Shown in pieces: positions 13,131 to 25,738 of a stretch of 64,000 nt of DNA. Under the pieces are notes generated by a model. The model saw only the letters and a list, made by a program, of their open reading frames with translations. It was not told the origin of the DNA and did not search any database. Numbering within the stretch: position 1 is the first letter of the stretch; every line of letters begins with the position of its first letter. Source of the DNA: Diphasiastrum complanatum (lineage: Eukaryota; Streptophyta; Lycopodiopsida; Lycopodiales; Lycopodiaceae); NCBI GenBank assembly GCA_029204225.1, contig CM055093.1:18069041-18133040 (forward strand), in the 5' to 3' direction. The position numbers were made by a program, and so were the translations under genes.

Positions 13131-15776
13131 GATTCTTCATCCTCATTTAGTGTTGGAGACAATAATCCTCATAATGGTCGATGTAGACGACGAATGCAAT
13201 ACAATGGTCCTCATATAAAGCAATTACCTCGTCATCTACGTCAAGGCTTAAAAGAGATGATGGAAATTGATGAGCACATTAATCAAGAGACTAATGCATC
13301 TGAATCTAGCTCATCTAGATCTACTTCTTCGCAAACAAGTTCCAACGATGAAAATGAGCCTCCAATGAATGATGAATTTGAAGTCATGGGAGACATGTTG
13401 GATGATATGTATGAGAACAATAGTGCAGCTAGACACAATGAACAAGATGAGGAGGCACTTTTGTCTAAAGAAGAAATGAAATTGCGAGAAGAATCAGAGA
13501 CCACATTGTATCTTGGAGCAAAGACATCTCGTTTGGCGACTTCTCTACTTCTATTGAATCTTCAAGCCAAATATAGATGGAGTGACCAAAGCCTCACATC
13601 ATTATTTGAGTAAAAAAAATTTTATCTACTTGTCATTTTTGTTTTGAAACAAAATTTACAATTTGGACATTGAGTAATAATTTTTTTACAATGACTTCTT
13701 TTGTCATGTACAGACTATTGAAAAACCAAATTCTCCCAAAAGGGAATGTCATGCCTAAGACAAGAGATGAGGCACAAAAAATGTTGTCTAACATCAGGAT
13801 GGACTACAAGCAATATCATGCATGTCCAAAAGATTGTATTATATATCAAGAAAGGTACGAATCACTCAAGAAATGTCCCATTTGTGATACTCCTCGATAT
13901 AGAGATGATTTGCAAGGGGCAACCATTCCGTGCAAAGTTTTACGACATTTTCCAGTAATTCCACGATTGCAATGTTTATTTCGTTGTAAAACTCTTGCAC
14001 AATTTATGGACTGGCATACACACCATACCTCTATGGATGGGATGATGAGAGTACCTTTAGATTCACCTGTATGGAAACACATCAACAAAGAGTATCCAAG
14101 CTTTGCCAATGAGTCAAGAAATGTGAGATTTGGTCTTGCAACAGATGGTGTGAACCCCTTTGGTGTACAAGCAACTACGTGGTCCATTTGGCCTGTTTGC
14201 TTGGTAAATTATAATATACCTCCTTGGTTGAGTACAAAAAAGGGACACATTATGTTGGCACTTTTAATTCCTAGCCAACGCAAGGTTAAGATCATGGATG
14301 TGTATCTTGAGCCGCTTATTGACAAGTTGGAAGATTTGTGGAAGGGGATAAAAGCATATGACATTTTGCGCCCCTTACATGAGCGAGAGTTTACACTACA
14401 TGCCATTGTAATGTGGACAATGCATGACTATCCAGGATTAGGTGAATGCTCATGTAATCATTCAAACAATGTCTATCTTGTGTACATAGTAATTCTTGAC
14501 ATTTACATGATATACTACAATGGCTATAATTATTCTTTGACATATACTTTTTTTAATAGTGATTGATAGTATCCATTTGTTGGCAGGCTTTCAAACAGCT
14601 AGAAAAAATGCTTGTTTTTTGTGCGGGCCAAATCTTGTGGGAAGATACTCTTATAGTCTCAAAAAAGTGGTTTATGAAAATCGTCGTAAATACTTGCATG
14701 AATGCCATCCATTCAGAGACACTCAAGAAGAGTTGAGAGAGAGATGCCTCCAAAGAGGATGTCTGTGAAAGATTGGCAAAAACTATGGGAGGAATCTCAA
14801 GCAAAGCCAATCGATGGTATGAAAAGATTATCTATATTTCATCATTTGGAATATTGGAATAACCTTTTGATTAATTACCTACTTGATCCCATGCACATAT
14901 TTAAAAATGTGGGTGAATCTATTTGGAAACACTTGATTGGTGAAAAAGATACCATTGTTGCAAGGCACGATCTAAAAGAATCAAACACCAAAAACGAATA
15001 TTGGATAAAGGATGGTGAAGATCATGCTCCAAAACCACCTTGGACATTCACTAAGGAGGAGCTTAACCATGTGCACTCCATTATTCATGACATTAGAACA
15101 CCAACTGGTTTTGCCCATTCTCTACGGTCATCATTCATAGTGGATGGAAAGTTGCAAGGTCTCAAATCTCATGATTGGCTAAAGATGATTCAATTCATCT
15201 ATCCATTGTCAATTCGGGGGTGCTTGTCAAAAGATATTTGTGAGACCATATACAAACTATCAATCATTGTCACGTATGTACATGTACTTGGTGCATTTTT
15301 TTATTTAGTATTTATTGATTGGAAATTCAAATAGACATAAAATGGATTGAATATGTTGCAGATGGATGTGTTCAAAAGAAATCTGTGAGCTAGATCTTCG
15401 CAAGAGACATGAGGATATGGTGGAGATTGTGTGCATGTTTGAGAGATATTTTCCAACTTCCATCATGGACTCACAAGTACATTTATTGGTGCACTTGGTT
15501 GAAGAAGTTTCTATTGTTGGTCCAGTGCACACTAGGTATAAGTGCATAAATTATCTTTTGCATGTGTATATAAACTAAATCAATTGATACATGAACTCAT
15601 TAAATAAAACACTTGTTTTTAACCATTTGTGACTTTTTAGGTGGATGTTCTTCATGGAAAGGTACATGAAAGTCTTAAAAAATTTTGTGCATCAAAAGGC
15701 AAGGCCTGAAGGTAATATGTCAGAGGGATGGTTAGAGCATGAATCTCTCTTTTATGTTATTGAAATTTTGCACCAT
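13131..15776 (+). pseudogene. CACTA (En/Spm, TNP2 type) transposase, TNP2 + DUF4218, truncated
   Basis: At least five exons can be joined in phase: 13131-13609, 13714-14441, 14587-15273, 15362-15535, 15641-15776, each intron with GT/AG ends (13610-13713, 14442-14586, 15274-15361, 15536-15640). Key motifs: an acidic Ser-rich N part, then TTLYLGAKTSRLATSLLLL and LQAKYRWSDQSL; ACPKDC and KKCPICDTPRY (zinc motif); LATDGVNPFG and MDVYLEPLIDKLEDLW (both carry catalytic-type aspartates); YLLDPMHIFKNV; LKSHDWLKMIQFIYPLSIRG; SQVHLLVHLVEE; GPVHTRWMFFMERYMKVLK (DUF4218). A slip in a short GA run near 14738 shifts the frame, and the last exon is cut off by element B. Such proteins cut and join CACTA ends. 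Upstream exons (transposase-associated domain) are at 6255-6543. Confidence 0.88.
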
Positions 15777-15802
15777 CTACTACAACTACAAATATAGGCC
15801 CA

Positions 15803-16155
15803 TTGCCACGCACATAAGACAAGGACCAGATTTGACCCGACGGCCCTCGCGTGGCAATGTCCATGGCAATTGCGTGGCAATGAACGCGTGGCACTGCCAC
15901 GCCACCTAAGTTTTCCATCACTGGCTCTTCTTCCGAATAGATTGGGGGGGAGGGGGCTCAAATAGATTCAAATTTTAAATTCGCGTGGCACTATCACGAT
16001 TAAAAAAATATAGAAAATTGCCACGCGTGGTAGTTTTTTTTCAGAATTCCAAAATTTGCCACGCGTGGCAAAAAAATTTAAAAAAATTTCTGAAGTTTGC
16101 CAAGCGTGGCAAATTTTTCCAACAAGTGCAATTCTGCCATGCCGTGGCAAATGTT
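15803..16155. repeat. Subterminal repeat array of element B, left
   Basis: At least eight TGCCACGC or GCGTGGCA half-sites. The perfect form TTTGCCACGCGTGGCAAA is at about 16056-16073; near-perfect copies lie at about 16018, 16097 and 16135. The half-sites are joined through their GC ends, the reverse of the arrangement in element A. Confidence 0.85.
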
Positions 16156-16217
16156 TTTGCAATTTTTTTTTAGGGCATGGCATTTCCAAAATGAATTTCG
16201 TGAAGAAGAGCTTTGGG

Positions 16218-16342
<125 letters not shown>

Positions 16343-16972
16343 TTTTGTTTGTTAGTTTTTCATTGTTTATTGATTTGATTATAGATTGGTTAGTGAATGA
16401 TTGTTTATTGTTCGCTTTTGTAGAAGACAGCTATGCAATTTTGAAGGAAAGTGCATTTTCATAGTATCTTGAACATGGTGAGATTGATGTAACAATGATT
16501 AATGATTTTTAATTTAACAATGTATCTATGATTTGTATTCTAATAATATCATTTTGTTGATTGATTTGTAATCTAACAATGATTTGGTTTTCATTGTTTG
16601 CTTTTATAGAGAAGAAAAGAAATGCATCTTAGAAGGAATTAAAGATCATCCAAACAATAGATGAGGTATGTTTTTATCATATTTTTATTGTTTGTATATA
16701 TTTACAACAAATTTATACAAGATAAAATAGAAAAACATAAACAATAAACAATCATTTTATACATAATGAGATAGAGATAATCAAATACAAAAGTTTATAT
16801 TCATAATTCAAAAAAGTGTACATATTTGCATCTAATTCATAAAAAGAGCATTGATACTAATACTCTTTTTTTCTACTTTTGCAAATACTCAAAATACATC
16901 AAATCTAAGAAGTAATAGTAGGCTTCTTAGTCTTCGCTATCTTCTCCCTCATCGTTGTCCAAATTTGCTTAC

Positions 16973-17646
16973 AAATTGGGCATGCATATTGGCCTTGCCT
17001 CCCGATCCAAGGTGAGATTGGCCTAAAAGATTAAGCCTTGATTTAGTTGCCTCTCTTTGTTGCTTAAAGCGCTCGGGATTAGGATGCTTGGATTCATGGA
17101 CAACTTTTCTCCAATCTTTTTTAGATGCCCATCCCGGCCTCTTCTTGCCTTTACTACATAATCGTCTCAATGATTGCCACTTATGATGAATATGCGTACA
17201 CATACTCGTCTTCGCCCATTTGTCATTAAATCGATTTGATTGTGGAAACTCACAGTACAATATATCAAGTATCTTGTCTTTGTCCCCTTGGTCTTGTTGC
17301 TCCAAAGGGTTAAACAAATCGTGATCAAAGTATTTAAGAGTAAGGTCATGCAATCTACTGATGACGACCTTACCCCTAATGTCCATGATGATGGAACCAT
17401 TCTCATCAAGGTCATAGAAAATATTCGTGGATTCTTCCGACGACATGTCCGTCGAAACGAATCCACGATCTTGTTGATCGAATTCTCCTTCGGAAAGACA
17501 AAGGGCTTTCATCCTTTGCCTTTCCTCGGAGATAGCATAGTATAAAAATCTTGCACTCAATCGGAATCCAATCCCGAGGCTTGTCCTCTTCCACCGGAAG
17601 AGGATCTTGGCCTCCTCCTTGATGCTCCACTACCACTAGTAGACAT
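16973..17646 (-). pseudogene. TnpA-like accessory protein, copy B
   Basis: ATG at 17646 opens a Ser/Gly/Arg-rich leader (MSTSGSGASRRRPRS) that meets TGA at 17559-17557, where the related copies suggest Trp, and a one-base shift soon after (about 17530). From there the frame is open to a donor GTAAGC after 16973. Segments matching copies A and C: SEERQRMKALCLSEGE, FYDLDENGSIIMDIRGKVV, LKYFDHDLF, YCEFPQSNRFNDKW, RPGWASKKDWRKVVHES, QSHLGSGGKANMHAQF. The second exon seen in copies A and C was not found to the left. It is expected to bind the TGCCACGCGTGGCA sites of this element (inference). With two N-terminal lesions it is probably dead, unless translation starts internally. Confidence 0.65.
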
Positions 17647-17719
17647 GACTATTGAGAGTAAGATATGAAGTTGTAAAAAGAAGTTGGAAAGATATCAAAT
17701 GTGAAAAATGAAAAAATGA

Positions 17720-18161
<442 letters not shown>

Positions 18162-18281
18162 GAGAGATTGAAAGCTTGAGAGTGAGAGCTTGAGTGTGAG
18201 AGTTTAAGAGCCTCAAGAAATCCACAAGAAAGCGTGGAGAAATAATGAATGAGGCCCTTTATATTCATTTTCTAGATTTCA

Positions 18282-18333
18282 AGTGTCGCGTGGCTCTGCC
18301 ATGCATTTTTTTGCCACGCGTGGCACTGCCACG
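18282..18333. repeat. Subterminal repeat array of element B, right
   Basis: GCGTGGCTCTGCCATGC, TGCCACGCGTGGCA and TGCCACGC occur within 52 bases, the same motif as at 15803-16155. Confidence 0.8.
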
Positions 18334-18345
18334 CATCTTTTTTTT

Positions 18346-18780
18346 TGCATGAAAATCTGTGATCACGGCTTGGTATGTGTCATATGGCGAGTGGTTTTCA
18401 AAATGACAAATTATGGAACTAAAAAAATGATTTGACTCTAATTTTATAAATATTTTTTGAGGACAAAAGCATGTGGGTGATATGACATATTTTTAAGCAT
18501 GAATTTATAAGGACAAAAGCATGTGATTGATATGACATATTTTGAGTACAAGAGGACCATGTTGTTTTTTGAAGGTTTTGATGATTTTTTGAAAAGGACA
18601 AATGAGTATTAATTGTATTTTGATTTGATATAAGAAGTAGATGATTTGATATGGTTGGTATAAAATGACCATGTGTTTAAGAGAATTTTGTGATTTAAAA
18701 AAAATGACAAATGTAAAATATGTGGTCTGATGGCGCATATACGTTGTGAACATTATTTAGTTTATAAAGTTTTAATTAAT
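18346..18780. other. AT-rich, with a short 50-bp duplication
   Basis: No coding signal. GGACAAAAGCATGTG...ATATGACATATTTT occurs twice, starting at 18461 and 18511. Confidence 0.5.
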
Positions 18781-18785
18781 TTGTT

Positions 18786-19164
18786 ATATATGTGTCCCTT
18801 AGAAACCCTTTCTGACCCTTATCGCATGTGATATGAGCTATCTCAGTATACTAGACTTGGGATTGGTTGAGTCTGATCACGTGATGAGCCGTGTCGAGTG
18901 ATAAGCAACAAAACCACGCATAGACATAAAATTTAAGTCATCACGTGTAATAGGGGTTTGACAAGGGGTTGAACTTGAGTTGTCTTAATATATTACTTGT
19001 TGAGTCTAGTCACTTGATAGAGCCATGTCAAGTAATAAGCAACAAAATCATATGTTAGGTAGCAAATTTTGACTTTTTCGAGTGATAGAGACACCAAAAT
19101 GGGGCTATTTACATTGATAGACATATTTATATATGTGTCCCTTAGAAACCCTTTCCGACCCTTT
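18786..19164. repeat. Copy of the D-type repeat block, flanked by direct repeats
   Basis: 18826-19111 is a near-identical copy of 34583-34890 (starts GTGATATGAGCTATCT, contains GAGTGATAAGCAACAAAA twice). On each side stands the same stretch of about 33 bases beginning TGTGTCCCTTAGAAACCC (18791 and 19134). The repeat carries TCAAGTGATA-type motifs, so it is probably a piece of CACTA D subterminal sequence. Confidence 0.75.
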
Positions 19165-19300
19165 TGGGTCAGAACGTACTAGGTTGGAACGTTTTTTAAA
19201 AATAAAAAAAACATGTGTTAATTTTGGTGCAATCTTCTTTTTTCTTTTTTGTAATACACTGAGGGACGCTAGATATACTACTACTTCCATGAAGTATGAC

Positions 19301-19570
19301 TTAGAATTTGCTTTGCACAGGAACACAGATTATGCTACACAGAAACACAGACAGAAAACACTCTCCATAGCAAGCTCACATAGCAACTGTATTTCTCAAA
19401 ATGAAATTACAGTGTACATATAGTTGCTCACTTAGGCAACCCATGCATGACCCAGGTTGCCGTTGGCGGGACGCATGTTCCGTCGACTTGCCTCGTGGCG
19501 AGGCCAACTGATCATTATCCACTGATAGGACCCACAGTACAGTAACATGGTGATTCTACTTTAATTCTAA
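19301..19570 (-). repeat. 3' LTR of copia F
   Basis: 270 bases. It aligns with 33476-33743 and with the plus-strand copy at 57252-57523. The LTR ends form an inverted pair TTAGAATT...AATTCTAA instead of TG...CA. A polypurine tract AAGGGAGAGAG (minus strand) adjoins at 19571-19581. Confidence 0.9.
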
Positions 19571-19582
19571 CTCTCTCCCTTA

Positions 19583-20551
19583 AAGTAGAGTCTACTTTTT
19601 TATACAGTCATATACATAGTTTTAAAGTCAACAAACTTTAAGTACAGAAAGCTTTGATCTAAACTTATCAAACTTTTCTCTAGAAAGTGGCTTAGTGAAA
19701 ATATCAGCTAGTTGTTCTTCTGTGCTACAATGAACAACATGAATTTCACGACTCAGCAACCTCTCACGTATAAAGTGATACTAAATCTCAATGTGTTTAG
19801 TTCTCGCATGGAACACTAGATTCTTTGCTAGCTGAATGCCATTCTGACTGTCGCTATGTAAAGTCGTGGGATTTTTTTGCTTCACGCCAATTTCTTCCAC
19901 GATTTGTCTCAACCATATAGCTTCCTGTGTTGCACTACACATTGCCTTATACTCTGCTTCTGTGGTAGAAAGAGCAATTATACTTTGCTTCTTACTAGAC
20001 CAGGAAAAGCAACTACCACAAAACTGGAATACATACCCTGTGGTGGATCTACAATCATCATAGTCACCTCCCCAATCCGCATCCACATAGCCACAAAACT
20101 CAGGTAAACCATCATGCTTCTTGTAAATCAAGCCGTAATCTGAAGTGCCTTTCACATAACGCAAAATGCGTTTAGTTGCCTTCCAATGCGTTTTCGTAGG
20201 TGCTGCCATAAACTGACTTACAATGCCAACAGCATAGCATATATCTGGTCTAGTCGTGGTAAGGTAAATCAAGCTCCCTACTAACTATCTATACAACGTA
20301 GCATCAAATGACTGTGACTCATCAAGCTTAGAAAGCTTTTTACCTGGTTCAATAGGAGTGTTTACTGGTTTGCAATCCTGCAACCTAAACTTGTGCAACA
20401 ACTCTTTGACATACTTCACCTGTGTTAAACCCACTTCATGTCCTTTTTGCCAGACTTCTACTCCAAGACAGTAATGCATCAGGCTGAGATCTGTCATCTC
20501 GAATTGTTCCATGAGGTCTTTCTTGATCATGTCTATCAGAGCACCTCTCAC
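19583..20551 (-). pseudogene. Copia F: RT C-terminus and RNase H
   Basis: Resumes the RT of F after block G: MIKKDLMEQFEMTDLSLMHY, CLGVEVW, VKYVKELLHKF, NTPIEPGKKLSKL, then SLIYLTTTRPDICYAVG and RNase H (YVDADWGGDYDDCRSTTGYV, ALSTTEAEYKAM, LHSDSQNGIQLAKN, HARTKHIEI). In-frame stops occur at about 20282 and after HIEI at about 19780; beyond it HFIRERLL and QLADIFTKPL are still readable. The second stop is also present in copy J, so it predates both insertions. Confidence 0.88.
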
Positions 20552-20555
20552 CTTA

Positions 20556-21410
20556 GACCGAGGAGGTCTCTGAGAAGACTAACAAAGACTGAGAGCTGAG
20601 TATGAGAGCTGAGAAATGCTAGTTAGGAATGGCAAGCAAGAACTGTGTAAGCCTCATGGTGAATTCTGGAAGATGGAATGACCATGTAGAAACTACTATT
20701 TCTAGACAAAGTAAAAATGCAAGTAGACCCCTCTTAAAGAAAGTAGAGTGAGCCACCTTTTGATGGTGACATCTAGTGGAGAGCATTATTCCACTTGTAA
20801 TTTGTGAACTGTGGAAATTCCACTAGGATGCCACCTAAGGAGCTCTCTTGCTTATTTAAGAGACTCCCTCCCTCTTTGTGAAGAGGAGCTTTTTGTGAAT
20901 TGTATCTACTCCATGCTGAAATGAGAAGCGCCTCCACGAGTTAGATGCATCCATTGAGCTCCTTGATCATGATAGTTTTCTTGAATGATGCCCCTATGAT
21001 CATGCCCTTCCATTCATTGTGTGTGGTTGTGGATTGTAGAGTGGATTAGATTTGCTGCTTTTCTAATGTGGATTAGCTTTCTTTTCTTGTTTGTGGATTA
21101 ACGTAGGAACTAGCATTCAAGTAAACTAAATAGGCTGGATTTGTGGTGTAGATCTTGCATATTCTCTAACATTCCAGTTCTTGATGTTCTTGGGGTGTCC
21201 AATAATCAACAGACTGGTTGGTTTCTTGATTCTTGGACTTCTAAAATGCTATAGATTAGTTTCTTGTTTCTTGTTCTGTGGATTTATGCAAGTTTAGTAG
21301 CATGTAGGATCTGATTTAGTTCGTTTCCAGAGTAGGTAGCTGTAGAATCTATTGAATGCCATTTGGGCTGTATGCTGAATTTAATTTTGTAACAGTAGAT
21401 CTAACCATTT
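20556..21410 (+). repeat. LTR-like fragment in block G
   Basis: Non-coding. A TATA-like TTATTTAAGAG near 20859 followed by a C/T-rich leader looks like an LTR promoter on the plus strand. 21249-21384 recurs at 43654-43788 (starts ATGCTATAGATTAGTTTC), so this belongs to a dispersed repeat. Confidence 0.45.
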
Positions 21411-21677
21411 ATGACGATTGATATTCAAATAGACACTCTATTTTCAGGGTCAAATAATTTTTGTTCGTGAATGTTTCTAGCTTCAACAAGAAACCACGAG
21501 CTTCTACAAGAAATTGTTTTGCGAATCTTTTGAGTATCAAGCAAGATAAATTTCACAAACCTTTCGAGGTTGATCACAAATAGAAATGTTTCGATTTCGC
21601 ATTCGTTTCTCATCCTTTGTCAAGTAAACTGTGCACTTTGTTAGTAGAATTGAGATCTGTCTGATGAGGTGTTCTAC

Positions 21678-24368
21678 AGCTCCCTCTCAAAGTGGGCAGT
21701 TGGATTAACCCCAATCTTCTTCGTTGCTTCTCAAACAAAGCTTTACTGAGTGGCTTTGTAAAGAAATTAGCTGTCATTTCCTCTGTGGGTATAGAGATTG
21801 TCTTCAGTATCTTCTTCTCGACTAAGTCCTGAATTACATGATACTTGATAGCTATATTCTTCGTTTTCGAGTGAAATACAGAATCTTTTGTAAGATAGAT
21901 TGCTGAAGTGTTATCCATTAACAAGACATAAGGTTTAGAAATGGATTCATCAAATCCTTCCAATATCTGTTTGGCCATCTTGGCTGGTGCTACATATTCC
22001 ACTTCATAGGAAGATTGAGCTACTGCTATTTGTTTCTTGCTTATCCAGAGTATGGCAGCACTAGATACTAGAGTACAACCTCCTGAAATACTTCTGCTAT
22101 CATCCTTCATGGATGCCCAGCTTGCGTCATTGTAAGATTCGATGTGAAATTCAGCTTCCTTCGAATAACATAGTCCATAGTCTTTCATTTTCTGGAGATA
22201 TTGTAGTACTCTTTTTGCTAACTTCCAATGCAACGATCCTGGGTTCTGATTATATCGGCTCAGTCTATATACTACAAATGCTATATGAAGTCTGGTGTTG
22301 TCTGCAAGATATAACAATGATCCAATCAGCCTACGATAGGGTGTTTTGGCCATTCGCTTCTCTTTCTCAAGAGTCTGCGGACAATTTGCCTTGCTCAGTA
22401 TTGTTCCAAGTATCATGGGAGTATGCACACCTTTGCATTTGAGCATGTTGAAGTTCTCAATTATCTTTTGAGTGTACTTTTGTTGGTGAAGATACAACTT
22501 ACCACCTTCAAAGTCTCTTTGGATCTGCAAGCCTAGATATATTTTTGCTTCTCCTAGGTCAGTGATCTCAAATATTTCAGAAATGTCTCTTTTGACATCT
22601 GAAATTAACTTATCTCTTCTTGAGAAGACAAGCGTGTCATCAACATAGACAACTAGAATGATTATTTCATTTTGGACATGCTTGATATAGACATTTGATT
22701 TAGCAAATAGAGGTTTGAAGCCTAAGGAACATAGTGCTTCATCCTTCTTTCTATACCATTGTCTTGCTGCTTGTTTTAGACCATAAATGTTTTTATTCAT
22801 GTGACATCCGTATTCTAGATATTCTTGGCTTACAAAACCAAGTGGTTGGTCCATGAATAAGTCTTCTTCCAATTCTGCGTGCAAGAAAGCAGTCTTCTCA
22901 TCCACAGGATGGATTTCAGATCATGCGCCACTACATACGTGAATAACAAACGAATTGATGTATGTTTGACTATCGGTGAGAAAGTATTCCTTTAGCAACT
23001 AACCTTGTTTTGTATATGATGTTTTCTCCATCGAACCTATTTTGATCTTGTGGATCCACTTGCATTTGACTTGTTTTCTACCTTCAAGTATTGTGCAAGT
23101 GTCCATACATTGTTCTTATATATGGATCACATTTTGTCCTTCATTACTTGAATCCAGTGATCTTTATTTGGTCCATCAATAGCTTCCTCGAATGTTTGAG
23201 GTTCATCAGAGAAACCAGAATATTCGATGACTACATTTGTTAAAACATCTTGACCATACCTTTCTGGTGGATTTCGTTGTCTGTCAAATCTTCTCACAGT
23301 CTGTTCAGGTTTCGAATTCAATTTTGATTCGACCTTGTCTATTAGAATTCGAATTGGTGATTCGAGTTTGTCAAGTACTCGATCTTGAACTCCCTCTAAA
23401 TTTGGTAATTCTCTTTCATCATCTGCTTGTTTTACTTATATCGTCGTTGGTAGCTCATAATAGTTTTTGAGAATTTCATAGCTGACCAGATTATTGTCTA
23501 CTATGTATTTCGACTCATCAAATTTGACATCTCAAACTATTTTTATTCTGTCAGTTTTGGGTACATAGACTCAATAATATGACAAATGTTACTCAAATCC
23601 TACCAGAAAACCTTGTTCTATCTTTTTATCAAGTTCCTTTCTCATTTGTTTGGTATGTGCATGCGAATGTCCGAACATGTGCAAGATTTGGCTTCGACTT
23701 CCACCATATCTCATGAGGAGTTTTATCCGGTATTCGAGATTTCAAAATATGATTTTGAAGATAATTCGATGTAGCCAGTGCTTCTGCCCACAACTATTTT
23801 GGTGCTTTCGCATGAGCCATCATACACCTAGCAGCTTCCATAAGTGTATAATTCATTCGTTCAGCTATTCCATTGTGTTGAGGTGTGTATGATGCAGTCT
23901 TCGTATGCATAATACCTCGATTAGTACAATAAGCTTTGAATTCGTTGGAAATGCACTCACCTCCATGATCTGTGCAAATCTGCTTCATCTTATTGCATGT
24001 CTGCTTCTCAGCCCAATTCGTATACTCAACGAATTTCTTGAAAGCTTCAGATTTTGTACGTATAAAGTATACCACAACGAACTTGTTGAAGTCATCAATA
24101 AACGTTATGAAGTACTTTGCATCACCCAACAACAATACTCCGAATGGTCCACAAATATCTGAATGCACAATTTCAAGAACCTTAGTTGCTTTATAAACAT
24201 TCTTTCTGAAAGGTGTTATAGTCATCTTGCCTTTAAGACAGGATTCGTAGGTAGTTTGAATATCTCTACTTTTGATTTCGACTCCTTGAATTCTCTGACT
24301 TTTGTTGGCTTGGTACAAGGCTTCCATGTTCATGTGACATAGCCTCTTGTGCCATAGAATATCTGTCA
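21678..24368 (-). pseudogene. Copia G: integrase, RT and RNase H, 5'-truncated
   Basis: A second copia lineage on the same strand as F. It opens in the GAG-pre-integrase (LWHKRLCHMNMEALYQ, CLKGKMT), then integrase (VHSDICGPF, TFIDDFNKF, CTDHGGECISNEF, YTPQHNGIAERMN), a degenerate stretch 22906-23790 (NPPERYGQDV), then a long open RT-RNase H of 431 residues (21610-22905: KTAFLHAELEEDLFMDQP, IYGLKQAARQWY, ILVVYVDDTLVFS, IYLGLQIQRD, TPYRRLIGSLLYLADNTR, NDASWASMKDDSRS, MDNTSAIYLTKD, FHSKTKNIAIKYH). The YVDD catalytic motif is intact. The frame reads past a polypurine tract (21679-21688) into the LTR start TGTAGAAC at 21678. Gag and protease are absent and the left LTR end is unclear. Confidence 0.88.
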
Positions 24369-25733
24369 AATCAAGTCATCAACATAAAGAGCAATCAAGG
24401 CAACCATACCATCAAAGCATAAGACATATAGATTTGGATCAGAATGTGTTCTCACCATCCCCTTTGAACGAAAGTAGGCATCAATCCTGCTATACCATGC
24501 ACGTGGTGCTTGTTTAAGACCATAAAGTACTTTCTTCAAGCGACATAATTTATTTTCCTGTCCCTTTGCTACAAAGTCTTCAGGTTGATCCATGAATACT
24601 TCTTCTTCTAACTCACCATTTAGAAAAGCAGATTTCACATCCATCTGATGCAAAGGCCAACCAAAATGTGAAGCTAAAGGAACAAGTAGATGTAGAGTAT
24701 TCCACTTACAAACTGGTGCAAAGGTCTCCTCATATTCGATGCCTTTACTTTGTGCGTACCCTTTGATCACCAATCTTGACTTGTGCTTTGCTATACTTCC
24801 ATCTGCATGGTACTTAATCCTATATACCCATTTGCAACCAATGGGTTTCTTGCCAACTGGTGATTCTACTAAGTCCCATGTGCTATGCTTAGCAATTGAC
24901 TCCATTCCTCTCCCATGGCCTTGACCCAAATGTCATCATCCTTCGCTTCACCATAAGTCGAAGGTTCTTTGCTTTGAATAATGCTAGATAAGAGAGCATA
25001 ATTTGCTTTATACCTTTTAGGTTGTGTCTTCTCTCTTGTTGATCTTTGTAGCTCTCCCTGGCTAGATGATCCTGAAAAGTCATCCATGTCGCGGCTCTCC
25101 AACAATCTCTCAAACCACTTAGGGAGCTTCCTGTCAGGTGATCGGATTCCTGTGAAAATATATCCCACGATACATCCTTCTCCTTGCGTTTGTCACCTGC
25201 AACTTCAATCCTTCTTGCATCAAAAGGTTTATCTTTACCTCTCCAACCTGTTTCTTGGGGTTGAGTAGTAGTATCTTGAGATGTATCCTCTTTTTCATCA
25301 CTTGGAAGGTCAATGAATGGATCATCATCAAGTGGTATCCTCACTATACCATCTTTCCCACTGGATGTGTCTATCTTCTCAGCATCCTCGTCTTCATACA
25401 TCTTGGATTCATCAAAGATAACATCATGGCTTATATGGATTTTGTTTTCCACTGAATCAAAACATCTATAGCCCTTCACACGGTCATCATATACTAGGAA
25501 TATGCACTTGGTAGCTATTACATCAAGTTTACATCTCTCTTACTTAGAAATGTGTACAAAGGCCTTGCATCTAGAGATTCGCAAGTGGTTCACCTTTGGC
25601 TTCTTCTCGTAAATGCTTCCGCAGGTGTTATCTTTGGTATGGCAATGGTAGGACTTCTATTTTGAAGATAGACTGCCGTGCTACATGCTTCTGACCAAAA
25701 ATCTTTTGGTAGTTTCATCTCAGCTAGCATAGA
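24366..25733 (-). pseudogene. Copia F: integrase C-terminus and reverse transcriptase
   Basis: Contains NKIHISHDVIFDESKMYED (end of integrase region), a linker, then WVKAMGEE, TWDLVESPVGKKPIGCKWVY, ARLVIKGYAQSKGI-type sequence, LHQMDVKSAFLNGELEEEVFMDQP, LYGLKQAPRAWYSRID and LIALYVDDLI (catalytic Asp pair). A frameshift near 25160 lies inside WDIF; the same shift is in copy J at about 55617. A second small change near 24890 shifts the frame at the RT start. The RT is cut right after YVDDLI by block G. Confidence 0.88.
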
Positions 25734-25738
25734 TCTGG

